Shown piece by piece: positions 1 to 12,839 of a DNA stretch of 64,000 nt (within the stretch, counting starts at the first letter, position 1; every line of letters starts with the position of its first letter). The stretch comes from Eurosta solidaginis (Eukaryota > Arthropoda > Insecta > Diptera > Tephritidae), in the NCBI RefSeq assembly GCF_040869045.1, contig NC_090323.1:176226083-176290082 (forward strand), given 5' to 3'. A program made the position numbers and the translations under genes. The notes under the pieces were generated by a model that saw nothing but the letters and a program-made list of their open reading frames with translations, was not told the origin of the DNA and made no database searches.

Positions 1-496
1 TTAATTCTTAATAAACTTCTATGAAATTCTTTCGTAATATCTCTGATTTGGCAAGCACGTTTCCAAAGCTAATTGGATTTCTTATTAAAAAAATGCAATT
101 TTAATTAAAGTCATAAATTCGTTTTGTGAATGTAAAATACAAGTTCATTGAAGTCGATGAACTTCTTTAAGGCAAACCGCCACATTTCGTCTTGTTAATT
201 ATATGCAAATATTTATCTCCAATAAAGAACAGTTCGTAAAAACTTGGTGTGCTGATAAGAAATTATAAAAACAGAAAATTTAAAAAGAGCGCAAAAAATA
301 ATTTAGATAAGTGGAAAAACCTAATGAGAAAACGACACAGAAGCGAAGTCGAAGTGACACTTATGGCACTGTAAATATTAATTAGAATTTTTCATAGACG
401 CCAGAAAACGAGAGGCAGTTTAAAGTAGATGAAATTCTATTTTACTCACATATTTACGTATATAGAGTTTGTAGTTAATATGGGTCTACCACGTTA
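1..496. other. AT-rich non-coding sequence
   Basis: No ORF, RNA gene or repeat recognised. Probably intron of the minus-strand dpr gene. Confidence 0.5.
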
Positions 497-588
497 TCCC
501 CAAAATCCAAATCCCCAAAACAAAATCCCCAAAACAAAATCCCCAAATCAAAATCCTCAAAATCAAAATCCCCAACACAAAATTCCCA
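497..588. repeat. C-rich 15-bp minisatellite, block 1
   Basis: About six degenerate units of the form CCCCAAAAYMAAAAT. The same unit recurs in reverse complement at 852-996, so the two blocks form an imperfect inverted repeat with a loop of about 260 bp. Confidence 0.85.
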
Positions 589-851
589 TTTTATGTGTAA
601 AATAAATTCAAATTAGGTTTAAAATCGCCGCGACCAAAAACGGCTAATAATCCATACCAACTTTCTGCACGGTGATGTCTTTCTGCGTAGTACACGCTTG
701 TTCGAATTAGAGCGACTAGCAGTCCTATATATGGATAAGTAAAAATATGTATTGCCAAAATGTGAATATATAGTTATACATACATAAATATGAATGAAAG
801 AGGAAAGAGATATTGCTATTTTTTACACGGTCATGATGTTTACCATAGCAC

Positions 852-996
852 TGGGATTTTGTGTTTGGGGATTTCGATTTTGGGGATTTTGATTTTGGGG
901 ATTTTGATTTTGGGTATTTTGAATTTTGGGATTATGTGTTTGGGTATTTTTTTTCTTTGGGGATTTTGTGTTTGGGTATTTTTTTTTGGGGATTTC
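852..996. repeat. G-rich 15-bp minisatellite, block 2
   Basis: Degenerate tandem units of GGGGATTTTGATTTT, with variants GTGTTT and GGGTATTTT, on the plus strand. It is the reverse complement of the block at 497-588. The ORFs spanning it in both directions (ILGILILGIL-type and PQNQNPQNQN-type peptides) are products of the repeat, not genes. Confidence 0.85.
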
Positions 997-1603
997 GTGG
1001 CACTCCCAGTTAATATTCATGAAGTTTTGCGGAAAACCCACTCTAATTTTATGAGAAACACAACACAGGGAATAATAAAGGTAAAACGTTTTTAAATAAA
1101 AGTGGAGTAAACAGAAAATCAAAAATAAGTCAAAAATTTGTGTTAGCCTTCTCTACTGCAGAAAATACGCACTAGAACAAACAGTTTGCAACAAAATATG
1201 TTTGTAATTAGGGTATCAACAAAGAGGTAATGTTGTTGTTGACAATTCAGGGAATTGTTTTTGCTTAGCAGATTTTTCAGCGAAAACGGGTTAACAGGAT
1301 TTGTTGAAGGAGCGCACAAGCTTACAAAATTCAAATTTTTGATAAGCATATAAATGAAATAAAAAGAAAGCAATTAAATTGTTGGAGTGTGGGCTTTGTA
1401 TAAAAAAAAAGTAAAAATGGAAAAAAAAATGCAAAAATTGATACTAATTAAGGATATTTAAAGGGAAAAATTGAACACAAGAAGGCTCTACATTTGCCTG
1501 TCAAAATAAGATGTGGCCGTGTTGCTCTCCATGCTCTCCAAGTTCGTGCTATGCATCGGCTGGATATCAATTGAGGAATTAGTGTCGAATTATTGGTTCG
1601 TTG
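997..1603. other. Non-coding, nothing recognised
   Basis: AT-rich sequence without recognisable gene or repeat. Confidence 0.4.
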
Positions 1604-1815
1604 GGCGGCCGCAAGGGTCTACTGGTAGCTTGCTCCACATACCACACCGACGGTCTTGGGTTCAAGTTGCGGGCAAAACAACTCCCAAAATTTAGAAAAA
1701 ACTGTTTCAATCAGAAAAAATGACTTTATTAGCAGGGTCTTTCCTCTGCGGTAGCCATGAAAAGCTTTTCCGTGAAAACTTATCTGCCTTGAAGGTGTCG
1801 TGCGGAGTTGACACA
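1604..1815 (+). mobile_element. tRNA-derived SINE family A, diverged copy
   Basis: Matches in order the full copy at 48365-48730: ggcggccgc start, A-box-like actggtagcttgctcc, a cttgggttcaa B box, gcgggcaaa, a poly-A/T linker, then agccatgaaaagctttt and ctgccttgaaggtg of the body. It lacks the middle and the 3' quarter. Clearly old. Confidence 0.7.
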
Positions 1816-1939
1816 AAAGATGTAAGTCGCGTTTTATCGATTCGTTATAGGATATTTATCGCCGAGTCAGCGGCTTCCTATGTGTTTCTTATTGGATTGT
1901 TGTTATCGATGGTTTACAATTGTTTCACAAATATAAAAA

Positions 1940-2565
1940 TTAAGCTAATCGGTATCTCTTTCAAAATAAACCGATGAGAAGTCGATGATAAACTGATAGC
2001 AAACTGGTATAACAAACTGATAAATTTTTGATAATAAAAGCGGCATCTTTCTAAGACAAATCGATACAATTGTGGATAACACGCCGACGACAACTTAACA
2101 AAGCGACACATTTTTGATAGCAAATTTATAACATTTTGATAACATATCGATAACTTTCGATGAATAATTGATAAAATTTTCGAAATAAATCGATAAAAAT
2201 CGAAACATTTTTAAAAATTATCGATAAGTTATCTATAAAGTATCGATAATTTTCGATAATATATCGAATTTTCAACAAATTATCGATGTTTTCTATAATA
2301 TACCAACATATTTTCGATATATATATCGACGAATTTTCGATAAAAAAAGACCGATAACTCATAGATAATCAATAAAGAATCAATATAGAAATCAATTACT
2401 TTTGTTATCGATAAAAACCTTATAATTTATATTCGATAACAAGTTATCGAAACTCCATCGATAATACACGGATTACTCGTCAGTAAGAAATGGATAATCC
2501 GGCCATAACCGGTGCATTAAATCTTCGATAACAAATTGATAATAAGCCGGCCGGTTTCGCTTCCG
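1940..2565. repeat. CGATAA-rich degenerate satellite-like block
   Basis: Dense, irregularly spaced cgataa, atcgat and tatcgata words, including tatcgataa at several places between 2215 and 2460. No fixed period is obvious. The ORFs across it (ISL.., IDNLSI..) follow from the repeat composition. Confidence 0.65.
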
Positions 2566-5500
2566 TCATCGATTATCACTTCTTATTTGTCCTTTCTCTT
2601 CCTCTCCTTTTATTTTTTGCTTCTCTTGCCTTGCTTTGGCTACCGCAACCGTGATGAAAGATAAATCGTTGTTATCATTCACATCATTATCGGCCTTGTT
2701 TTCATACTGCTCTTCTTCGTACTCCTCTTCTTAAGTTTTATCTTTTAACATCTACTTTCTCTTTTCGTCGGTCGTTTCTCCTTTATATATAATCGATCAT
2801 TATCTGATTTGCTATCCGATTACGTTCATATCAACTCTACCACATATATTATTGTCATATATCTCTACAATGTAGTGACTAGATTTACACTTACGCTTAC
2901 ATGCAGGGCTCCTCCATACCGTGAGCAAAGATGTCTAAACATCAAAAACTTGTTTCAGGGCCTATCTGACTCAGCTCCTTCCTCGGCTTTATGCTGACTT
3001 CGTATGTGTCACAGGCAGAAGCATACGAGAGCTTCCTGCATTTGTAATAAAGGTACCTTCAAATTGAAAAATTCCAAGTTTTGAGTATTCAGTGCACAAA
3101 CAAGTTCTTAGCAAGATTGAAGTTTACTTATTTTTGATCTACCTTCAGTGGAATATGTTGCTCTTCGTCCTAGCTCAAAATGTATCCCAGTATTTAAAAA
3201 TTCATGGAATGCCTTATTATCTTAATAAGCGGATTTTATTTGTATTTGCTATTTTGTATAACAATAATTTTAAATGTTTTGAATTCACAACTCAATTTAC
3301 TTGCCCATTTCCACTTGCTATAAATATCTGCTATTTAAAGTCATACAAATTTAATTCTCTACAAAATTAGTTAGCTGTTGCTCAAAACTAACGCATGCCT
3401 TGAGAAGCTTCCAAATTTATACGCAAATCTATACGAATAAATATTTCTCAAAACTAAACGAGCAAGGCGTAGTCAATTTGTCGACTTCATGAAGCGAAGG
3501 ATGTGATTATAATGAAGCCGACTTTATATTAAACTTTGTCTTTATCTATCGGCTGTGGGAGAGGAAGTGATGCAAACCACTAACAAACAACTACACAAAT
3601 ATCACACAACTAAGGCAAAAGGAAATGCCGGAAGCAGACAAGAAAAAAAAAAAAAAAACAACAGAAAATAACAACAAAACATTGAAACATAATTTTGCCA
3701 CAATAAAATTAACAAAAGAAGTACAAAATTAAAACCACAACAAGTCATTGACTCGGGTAGGTTGTGGTTCAAAAAAAGCACTGGCATTATATCTATTGTA
3801 TCTTGTATACTAAATCGGTTAAAGTTCATAAATATTGGCAGTTACTTAAAAAGTGTAGATACAGGGTGCGGCTATGTATTGAGATTAGAAATTTCGAAAA
3901 TGTGCATATAATATTCGATATATTCGCACAAGATACAAGAGTAACAATGAGCTTTACAAAAACGCATATTGGGGCGATTTGCCATCATCCCTAGTCAAAC
4001 TTGGTTTCGAAAAAAGCCGTGGTCGGCATTGTGGCAACTTTAGTGTAATTTTTTGCTACAAACCAAATTTGACAAAGGTTGACGGAAAATTATTCCAATA
4101 TACAACAGAAACATCAACGGAACAAAACGAATGAGCTCTAAAATGTTATTTTTGGAAATTGACAACTAGCTTTTCCTAATAGTGAAGCAATGGCCCCTAA
4201 AATCAGATATAGTCTAAGAAAACAAATTGCAAATGTGGGTGCCTTTATCAAGCAATATCGTGTTAAATCCCAATTAATTATTTAGCAAAGCAATTGCAAA
4301 GTCCTGTTATTATCCATAATGAACTCGCTTTGGCGAATGTTTCGAATGATATTTTTCAAGAAATTTGAAGAGTCACGCCAGGGCACTGTTTGTCCCGTAT
4401 TCCCATCCATTTTATTTTAACGGCTTAAATTTTGGACTTTTAAAAGGTTTAGCAGCATTTTCTGCCAAAATTTTACTTTGGTTCCATATTTCTGGACTAG
4501 CAACCATACTGTGGACTCTGATTGAAACCATCTAGTTTGATTGATTTTTTTCTTTTGTAGGTAAGCTTTTATACGAAGTGGAGCACGGATCGACCTCTTA
4601 GAATAAATCTTTTATACAGCATGATTGTTCGCAAAATTGGTACTAAGAGAGCTTATTGCCTTGATTGCCATAAGTGGCCCAGGGACCGTCCAGGGAAATA
4701 GTGAATCGGATATAGAAAGTGAAGATAAGATTGAATGTGAATGTAAGACAAGCTGGAAAAGGATAAAGAGAGCGATAGATTACACGGATATGGTGAGGAA
4801 TAGGGTATTTGGTACTATGGTCGGTAACTGACTTGGCCATTATATTAAATATTTTTTCGCTTGGATTGGTCCACAACGGATCAATTGGATTCGTTTTCCG
4901 GAGTGAGTGAGGGAGAGTGAAGAGTAAAAAGAAAGAGTCACTAGAGTGTTAAAGCGAGGAAGGGGAAGGTCGAGGAAGGACAATAGAAAGGAACAGAGAG
5001 AGAGAGAGAGAGAGTTTTGAGGGAAGAGTGTTAGAAAAAAAGTGATAATTAAAACGGAAATATTAAAGAGTAGAGCATATACTCTGAAAGAATTGGGACT
5101 AGTAAAGGACAGGAGTGTGCATATTATAGCTGAACTTTGCTCGCATTACTTTTGCGAAAGAACAGTTAATTAAAATTTTTGGGGACCAATGGTTTAGGAT
5201 GAATCCAGGATTATTCGCAAAGTTTTGATCTCTTTAATGTTGGCATATCCAAATGGAATAGCAATTATTTCTATTGATTCCTGTACCTGTGTCAGACTGG
5301 TCCTCTTTTTTCAGACCTACGGGAATTGACGCACAGGTTCTCTTCTACCCGTTACCGTATTTCTTATTCTTTTAAACTCTTAAACAAATTCTATTCTAAA
5401 AAATAAAAATAAAAAAGGACGATAATTGAACATAGGGTACTGATTTTTTCGCCTAAAAAATATTTTCAATTCCATTTCATTGCTTTATATTTTACCCATT

Positions 5501-6119
5501 TAGCTGTCGTTTTTTTGGTTCTCAAAACTGGCTTCATACATTTCAGACTGACCCCAACTATACCTAAAAGGTACATGAGGAGATCTTTTATGCCGCAATG
5601 AAGACAAAAGAGATCAATCGCAGACCACTCTCTTTCTGGATTAATCATAAGATTTTTGCACGGAAGTAACTGAAGGGGACGAGCAGAATAACGACAGGCA
5701 GACTGAGCAAAAATACTTCTTGAAATCAGTTTAAAATGGCTGGGTAATAAACCAAGGCACGAGTATGACAATGTCTGCCGGACTTCTTCTTCTTTTTATA
5801 TCTTCTTTTTATATCTTATACACATATCTTATAAAAAAAAAGTTTGTCCATTCCTCTAGATATGTCGCTCATCTTGTCCTTCACTTTCATTTCTTAGCTC
5901 CCTTCACATGATAGCCTTTCAAAAAGATTCAGGCCGAGACTCTCTCGAAATTGTGGCGGACTAGCTTTAATTTCCTTTTTAAATCCGCAGAATTTTTGTT
6001 GATTAAGCCTTGCAGGGGTTGGAACCTGGGGCTTTCGGCATTACAATGTATTCCTACTTTACCACATTAGTAACTGTATTCTCACCAACTAAAAACAAAA
6101 TTTTCAAGAAAACAAGTTG
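2566..6119. other. Long stretch without recognisable genes
   Basis: Pyrimidine-rich at 2580-2790. A short (GA)n microsatellite lies at 4995-5014 inside a purine-rich segment (4900-5050). Small ORFs of 60-101 codons here have no recognisable motif and no splice context; I treat them as chance. Confidence 0.5.
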
Positions 6120-6860
6120 ACTCATATTGTAAGCGTAAAAGCGTATGAGCTTAGAACCGTATCAACGTAGAAGCATTCATATCAGCGTAAAAATAAACAC
6201 TGATATTTCCAAGAAAGAGGAGAAGCGTAAAGTACTTTTAACTGAAAACTTATTATCGGGAAAGAGAGTTAATGGGAGACAGTTGACCACCGTAAAGGGT
6301 TATGAACGTACACATACCGGTACATAAGCATAAATGTTACAGGGTGTAGGTATAAGAAACTTTAAGTGCAAAAGCATATACGTGTGAGCGTTACATATCG
6401 GCGTGACATAGTGCTTACAGTTTGTCACAAAAACAGTTTAAGGTAAAAGCGTGTTTGCGGAAAAGTGCGTTAGCGTACAAACGCATTAAGCTGGAGTCAT
6501 TGGTGCCGTATGTCGTATCGCTGTATCCGTATCCCTAACGTAATCAGCTGTTTGTCGTTACGACGGTAACCCAAAACCCAATTGGTTGGCTACGATACGA
6601 TTACGACTTTAGCAGCACCAATAATCGATTGCATTGATTCTCATAAGATTGGTCGAATCAGCTGTTATAAGGTTACCGATACGGTTACCGATAAAGCACC
6701 AATGTCTCCAGCTTTAGACTTAAAAAGCATTAGAATTAAAGGAAATCAGCCTATAAGCGTAAAAGCATTTCAGCTTAATGTCATACAAAGACTTACAAAT
6801 TACTAACGTAAAAGTGTATCATCGCAAAAGATGCTTGCAAGAAAACGCATTAGTTTTAGG
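6120..6860. repeat. Degenerate GCGTAAAAGC minisatellite region
   Basis: Words such as gcgtaaaagcgta, agcgtaaaaat, cgtaaaagtgta and gtaaaagcat recur irregularly over 0.7 kb, with a less repetitive interruption at about 6490-6710 containing gttaccgatacggttaccgat. Consistent with a decayed minisatellite interrupted by an insertion. Confidence 0.5.
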
Positions 6861-9800
6861 CTTGGTGTTATAAAATCGACATACTCAAATACACAACACA
6901 CCCTGTATTAAAGTTTGCACTTGAGTAAAACTTTTTCTTGCTTTTGACAAAGCACACTCATTTAACTTATGTCAAGTGTGAGGAGTAATGGAAGAAACAA
7001 CTTATGTACTTCAACTAAAGCCACAACATGACGCTGCCTAATTTTGTTTTCTAATCGCAATCAGAACATGCCATACTCGAAGCTCAATAGTAAATCGACG
7101 AGTGGAAAAAACGAAAAAAGAATAAAGAACAAACCAAAAACAAAAACAAAAAACAACAAACAAATGTTGAATGTAAATATGAATAACAAAGATACAAATA
7201 AACAACCACAACGCGCAAAAAAGCTGAATAATAAAGTAGAACAAGTGTAAGCGATGTCAAAGTAAGCGGAAGAGCCTTGACAGCCAGCATTGGCTGACTG
7301 CCTTTCATGCAAATATTTAATGTCGCACTACCATTGCTTTCAACTATGGCAATATTGACTGCAGCAGTCATATTAGGTAGCTAATTATGAGAGATTGTGA
7401 ATATGGCGTTTGAAGCGATTGCTAGAAAATCGAAAGCAAAACTCATTATGACACTTGGAAAATTTTCATTGGAAATATATGGTAATTACATACCCACATA
7501 TATATTTAGTACCCGCGGTAAATATATTGCAAGGTAAAATCGGTAAGAGGCAAATGACGTTTAAAAATTTTAAAACTCTTACCGTTCTCACATTTTTATT
7601 TTGATTTTGTTTCCATAACAAAAAATAATAAGCACACATAATTTTTTTTTAAATCAATGTCACATGCTGGCAGCATTTGGGGATAAGATTAGCAAATACT
7701 GTTGGGCACGTATAAAACAATTGGCCGGCCGATCTTCTGCAAAACTTCCCCAAAATATTCTCCCGATCTACATAACCCCCTCTAAAATAATTGCAGGTCT
7801 GACAAAACTCCGCACTCAGATTTCCCACGGAATATCTCATGATGTCCGAGCACCAGCTACATAACGAGGCAGAAGTGCCCCGGAAAAGAGATGTTGAACA
7901 AATAGTGCCTAATGAACTGTTCCCAAGTGGGGCATCCCAGTGGTCAATTGCTTAATGGAGCATTTCAGTAACCGCAAAAGAACGTACACTTCCTAAGGAG
8001 ATGAGTGTGGAACCATGGATTTTTTCGATTTAGATGCTGTAGAGGGTTAAACATTTACTTACCCAGAATTATCCCCTCATTCATGCGTGTTCCCTTTTCG
8101 GTGTGTCTAAACATGACACCAACCGCTTATTCAACTGGGACCAACCTGCAACCTTTTCTTGGTCCAACCCTATTTTAACTGCTTGTTTCTTTGGCCTTAT
8201 CTTAAAGGTTTTTGAGGAAAATTATTTAAGTAATTGGAGCTTATTGTGCTCGCGAAGACTTGTTATAACAATAACAGCAATACGATGGACGGGCTGGAAA
8301 GTTCACTGAGGTATTTAGATCTCTTTGCATTATAAATTGGATAATACGTAAGAGTGCTGCGCTGACTGAAAAAGACATCAAAATTGTGCTTTCCAATATC
8401 AGGTCTACCTGGGAAAGTAAACGTCTTTAGTATTTCAGTTTTAACAATCAGCTTCAACGAACGAGGTGAATCGCTCATTGCGAAAATGTTTTAAGTCCTG
8501 TTGGTGCTGGAAAGTAGGCTGCCTTCCGATGGTGGCAAATTATAGTCAATCGAAATGGCACCTCCGTTAAATAACAGCAAGGAAATTTTTGGTTTTGGCT
8601 GTTCCGTTGTGTTGCACAGGTTAGAAAATCAAGGTTTTACGGTCAGCACCATATTTTCTATTCTTCAAGGAATACTACCAAAAAACGAACTAGCCGGTAC
8701 CCTAAATATACACACAAATTTGCCATCACTACAAAAATGTAAAGGAAGCTGCTAAGAGAATTGAAGCCTCCGAAGCCAGAAGAATGCAGGAAACCTGAGT
8801 TGCTAATAATTTACACAAGTTTTGATTGACTTTTTATAAATAATTTATTTGGCAAAAGTCAAACATACAAAAAGTTTTGTTTGTTTCATTATGTTTGGAG
8901 TTTCCACAAAGTTTTAGAAAGTGATCTTAAATTTATTTTAAAGATCAAAAAACCCATTATGGCAGCCGATACGTGAGAATGGTTTTACCTTCTAATATTT
9001 TTATCATGCTTAGTGCCTACTTTTCGTATTACCAAAAATGTTATAATGAAGGCTCTATGAACGATTGAAAATCAGCAAGCGTTAGTCGAGCTAATGAAGT
9101 GAGCTGAATTGTGGCGGTGTAACCAAAGCTGGAACTTCAAAGAGATTCGTTGACATGATACAACTTTCTTAATTTAAAATTGTTTAGATTTTTCATGACC
9201 AATCTTGTCAGAATGACTAAGGTTTTTAGGATGACCTTATTATTGTGAAACATAAGATTTCTCAACCGAAGAACATTATTAAATATGCATTAAAGCATAT
9301 TTTTAATGCAGACTGTAAAAGGAAAAATACGATAACCCAAGATTGTTTTCGTGTTCCAATATATAATTAGCTCGCAGAGGAAAGTGGCAGGTTCGTCGAA
9401 ATGCATAGGAGAAAAAACAAGTATATACTTTGTTAATGCGATCAGCCGAGAAGCTTTATAAACTCTTATAAAATATTTCATTTTGAAAGCCAAGTTGGAT
9501 CTAGTCGAATCATATACCAACAGCTGAGTGAAATATCAACATATCAGAGCTGGTAGTTCCTCAACGTAATTTCTCATAATATTTTTAAGAAACTCACTGC
9601 CAAAGTTTTGAATTTATGCTCAGACAGGGCTTTATTGGACAAACTCTGATATAGGTGTTTTTGAAATAATTTCTTAGGTAGTGCGTTCTAATTCTGAAAA
9701 AAGGCGTTTTGCAAAAATTTGGTGATGTTGGCGCGTTTCCCCTGAGATGAGGTGTAGATATTTCACTCAACAGGCGATATAGGAAAAACTTTGTTTAAGC

Positions 9801-10389
9801 AACAACTTTGAGTTGGACTATTCCTCAAATATGGCTGGGACCAAAGCACACTATGAAATATAGCGTTAAAATAGTACGATCCGCCTGTAATAACATCTGC
9901 GTTTAAAATCATACTATACTACAGCCCAGAAAACATAGGCCAGCACCCAAATTCTAGCTTTCGCTTACGCTGAAACTCCATCTCCGAAAATCCCTGAAAA
10001 AGTACCAAGTTCTCAGAAAAGCATGCAATATTTAGTACCATTTGATCTTAAACAAAAACCGCCTAGGTGCTTTGCAAAAGTAAAGGAGTTAGCCTGTAAT
10101 TGCTTGTGACCATATCGTTCTTAATGTTGCATGCTTTTCTATGAACTTTGTATTGGTTAGACGATGTAGATTTAGCATATCGAAAGATGGAGTTTGGGGG
10201 CAGCTGAGCAAAATGCAGCAAAAAACAACTGAACAGGCATTAACTGATGATCAAGTAATAGTCCTGCAGCGACTCGCACTAGCTCAGAGCTATCGCAGAA
10301 GTAGGCTTCAACGTTGGTGTACGAAAATTAATTATTTACTTCAGTTAAGTTATATTTTTAAAGTGCCGATTACGCAATATATTTGCTTT
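6861..10389. other. Non-coding, nothing recognised
   Basis: Includes an A/C-rich tract at 7100-7210 that yields low-complexity Lys/Asn ORFs. No domain, RNA gene or transposon terminus recognised. Confidence 0.45.
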
Positions 10390-11100
10390 TTGATTAATCA
10401 TAAAATGGTTTAATCGGAGAAAGTTCCGTTTTAATAAATGAAAAATGAAATGAATCGATTAATTGAATAATTTCAAATTTCATTAATCACAAAACAGAAA
10501 CCACATTGATTGGGTATGGGCTTTTAACATACTAAATTAAATTAATCGCAAATTAAGTTATTAGAATAATCGATGAATTCAACTTTTTGATTGATTGAAA
10601 AATGATTTATCTCTTCATCAAGACTGTGATCAATCAAAATACTGATTGCGCCAAAAATTTTCTGCTTGGTTAATACAAAATTTAATCCATCAAGGATTGT
10701 GATTACTCACAATACGGAATTATTAATTTGCCGCACTTCCTTAACGTCTTGGAACAAAAACTGCATAGTTCCCCTTTGATGATTATACCTTCTAGGGCAG
10801 TGTGATTAATTTCAACTAAATAAATTAATAAATGTGCGACTTTCCCCCGAGAAGATAAAAACCAAGCGTCTCTTACAATTTGCGTCGTGTTCCTTTTAAC
10901 TTTTTCCTAAAATTCGTGGGACGGGACCTACATGTTTTATGCCGAATCCGAACGGCCTCTGCAAGCCAGATGAATTTTTTGTTTGCTTTTTTATGGCAAA
11001 ATTTCACTAGGAGTGTTCGCCAAATCACTTCGATTAATTAACTTGTATATATTAATCACAAATTAATATGCTGATTATTCTAATTATCCAAATTTTTGAT
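10390..11100. repeat. GATTAAT-rich degenerate repeat
   Basis: Frequent attaatcac, gattaattga and attgattgaaaaatgat words at irregular spacing on both sides of an inserted SINE. Probably an old degenerate tandem array. Confidence 0.4.
10818..11026 (-). mobile_element. SINE family A, diverged partial copy
   Basis: On the plus strand the order aaataaattaataaatg, aatttgcgtcgtgttcctttt, gggacctacatgttttatgcc, gaatccgaacggcc and ttatggcaaaatttcact is the reverse complement of the SINE body seen at 48365-48730 and 52487-52847. The tRNA-related head is missing. Confidence 0.75.
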
Positions 11101-11259
11101 TGATAAGAATGCAAGTAAGCTAGTTTTTGTTTAATTTAAGAACAAACTGTATGGCTGATGGGATGGCCAGTAGGGGTACGACCGCCAACATCCTTTCCGA
11201 AAATGACCTGGGAAGTTCAATTTAATATGCTCTGGTTAGCGCTTCCTACTCGCTATTCA

Positions 11260-11547
11260 TCAGGGTTGGTTAAGCCTTCCTATAGTAAAGAACGCGGCAA
11301 CTCTCTTTTGACTCTTAATAAGTGAATGCTTTTTTCCCTCCCAAAAGTTCTCAATAGCCGCTATTTGGTAGGAAGTCATGCCGCTAGCATTGGCATCGTA
11401 TATTGCGATAACTGCTTTAGCTGCCTGCTGGATGAGGAGAAGGCGTGCAGCATTTTCTGTGTCACTTTCCGGCACTAAGTAGATAAAGGTAAGCTTCTCT
11501 TGGTAAACCGTATTTAAATGATCTCGCGCAGGTTTCCAAGCTCTCAA
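11260..11547 (-). CDS. Unrecognised 95-codon ORF
   Basis: An open frame of unremarkable composition, neither low-complexity nor AT-biased, including YLVPESDTENAARLLLIQQA and AVIAIYDANASG. I do not recognise a domain. No splice sites, promoter or neighbours support a host gene. It may be a piece of a decayed mobile-element polyprotein or chance. Confidence 0.2.
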   Translation of the reverse strand: MRAWKPARDHLNTVYQEKLTFIYLVPESDTENAARLLLIQQAAKAVIAIYDANASGMTSYQIAAIENFWEGKKHSLIKSQKRVAAFFTIGRLNQP

Positions 11548-11560
11548 ACAGGGTGATAGC

Positions 11561-12215
11561 TAAGTTTGTTGTTTACATGCAGTGGTTGTATCCACATTAG
11601 ATGGTACAGTATGAGTTAACTATTGTTTTTGGCATCAAAATTGGCCCATTGGTGCCTAAGTGTCGAGCTGGGATGTAACTTCTCGGCCCAGTCCTTTTAA
11701 CGCAACCTAGATAACTCGAATTCGGCCATCACTTTTATGATATTTAATTTTTTTTGAACACTCTTTGATTAGGTTCACTCGTATGTTTGTATGTTTGCAA
11801 GCAACTCTTATACCAAACAACAATACAACAAGTTACGTATACGCAACGGTGCCCTTCTCTTCTGATGGTACAGATATGTTTGCAAATAATTGCCTGGTTT
11901 TTAATGAAACAACGTACTTATAACTATTTTCATTTACACCCTTATTCTAAGTTGGTAACAACATTCTTTTAATCGGTTACTAAAATGATTGTATGCATGA
12001 AACTTTGAAATAAAGAATCTCTAATCTTATTATAGGTTTGCCTAAAACCATTTATATATTCAACACTGCAAGTAACAAAGAAATTTTCGAATCTAGTTAC
12101 CGGACGCAATCAACAAACAGTTGTCCCTGCATACGACCACGGAAAACTCCTCAAATTTTGTTACGTTTACCAAAAAAAGAAGAAATAGGTTGCTGCACTG
12201 AAGGAATAATCTTAC
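11561..12215. other. Non-coding, nothing recognised
   Basis: No feature I can support. Confidence 0.4.
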
Positions 12216-12606
12216 GAGGTGTGTTCAAAAAGTATCGCGAATTTTGTGTTTTTTCAAAAATTATTTATTTATTCATGAATATCTATTTTGTCCCCTTCCA
12301 AGTAATCCCCATGAGATATTATACACTTAAGCGAATGGTTTTTCCAATCTTCGAAGCACTTCAAAAAATCATTTTTTTTATCTTGTTCAGATATTCCTTC
12401 GAAGCAGTCTTTATCTCGTCAATCATAGCGTAGCGGCGACCTTTCATGGGCCTCTTCAGTTTATGGAACAAAAAAAGTCACAAGGGACCACAGCTGGGGA
12501 ATACTGTGGCTGCGGCATCATTACTGTGTTGTCTTTGGCCAAAAAGTTGCGTTGAAATTGAGCAATTTTGGTACGAAGTTTGCAGCGACCCCTCCCATGC
12601 CAAAAT
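12216..12606 (-). pseudogene. mariner-family transposase, 3' half with terminal inverted repeat
   Basis: The plus strand begins with gaggtgtgttcaaaaagtat, the form of a mariner terminal inverted repeat. Reading the minus strand toward it gives pieces of a mariner (DD34D-type) transposase C-terminus: a PQYSP...VPCDFF block, HKLKRPMKGRRYAMIDEIKT and ASKEYLN. The frame is broken between the PCDFF and KLKRP blocks, and there are further stops near the C-terminus. The N-terminal half and the other terminus are absent. A dead, 5'-truncated copy. Confidence 0.7.
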
Positions 12607-12839
12607 CGAAATTCCAATATTCTTTTTAAACATACCTCGTACGTTGGTTATCTTGTATAGCTATTAACCAGTTCTGTTTGGGATCTAAGCCGTGGTGGAT
12701 TTAAAGCAGAATTTCTTAAGATTCTTACATTTAATGTAAATCTAAACCCCATAAATGCATTATCGAAGGACACTGTTGGTGGATACGAAACTCAAGTAAA
12801 ATCGAAACTGATTCCGAAGACCTCATTTATAGTTTTATA

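Noticed and set aside
790..1122. Overlapping ORFs of about 100 codons on both strands
   Set aside because: Both are translations of the 15-bp minisatellite; the peptides are simple repeats.
4625..4876. ORFs near a purine-rich tract
   Set aside because: Opposite-strand overlapping frames of about 70 codons with no motif; no evidence for either.
7038..7371. Cluster of overlapping ORFs on both strands
   Set aside because: Arise from an A/C-rich tract giving Lys/Asn-rich or Phe/Leu-rich low-complexity peptides.
12038..12433. 131-codon plus-strand ORF as a gene
   Set aside because: Overlaps the mariner terminus and its antisense; the composition is that of non-coding AT-rich sequence.
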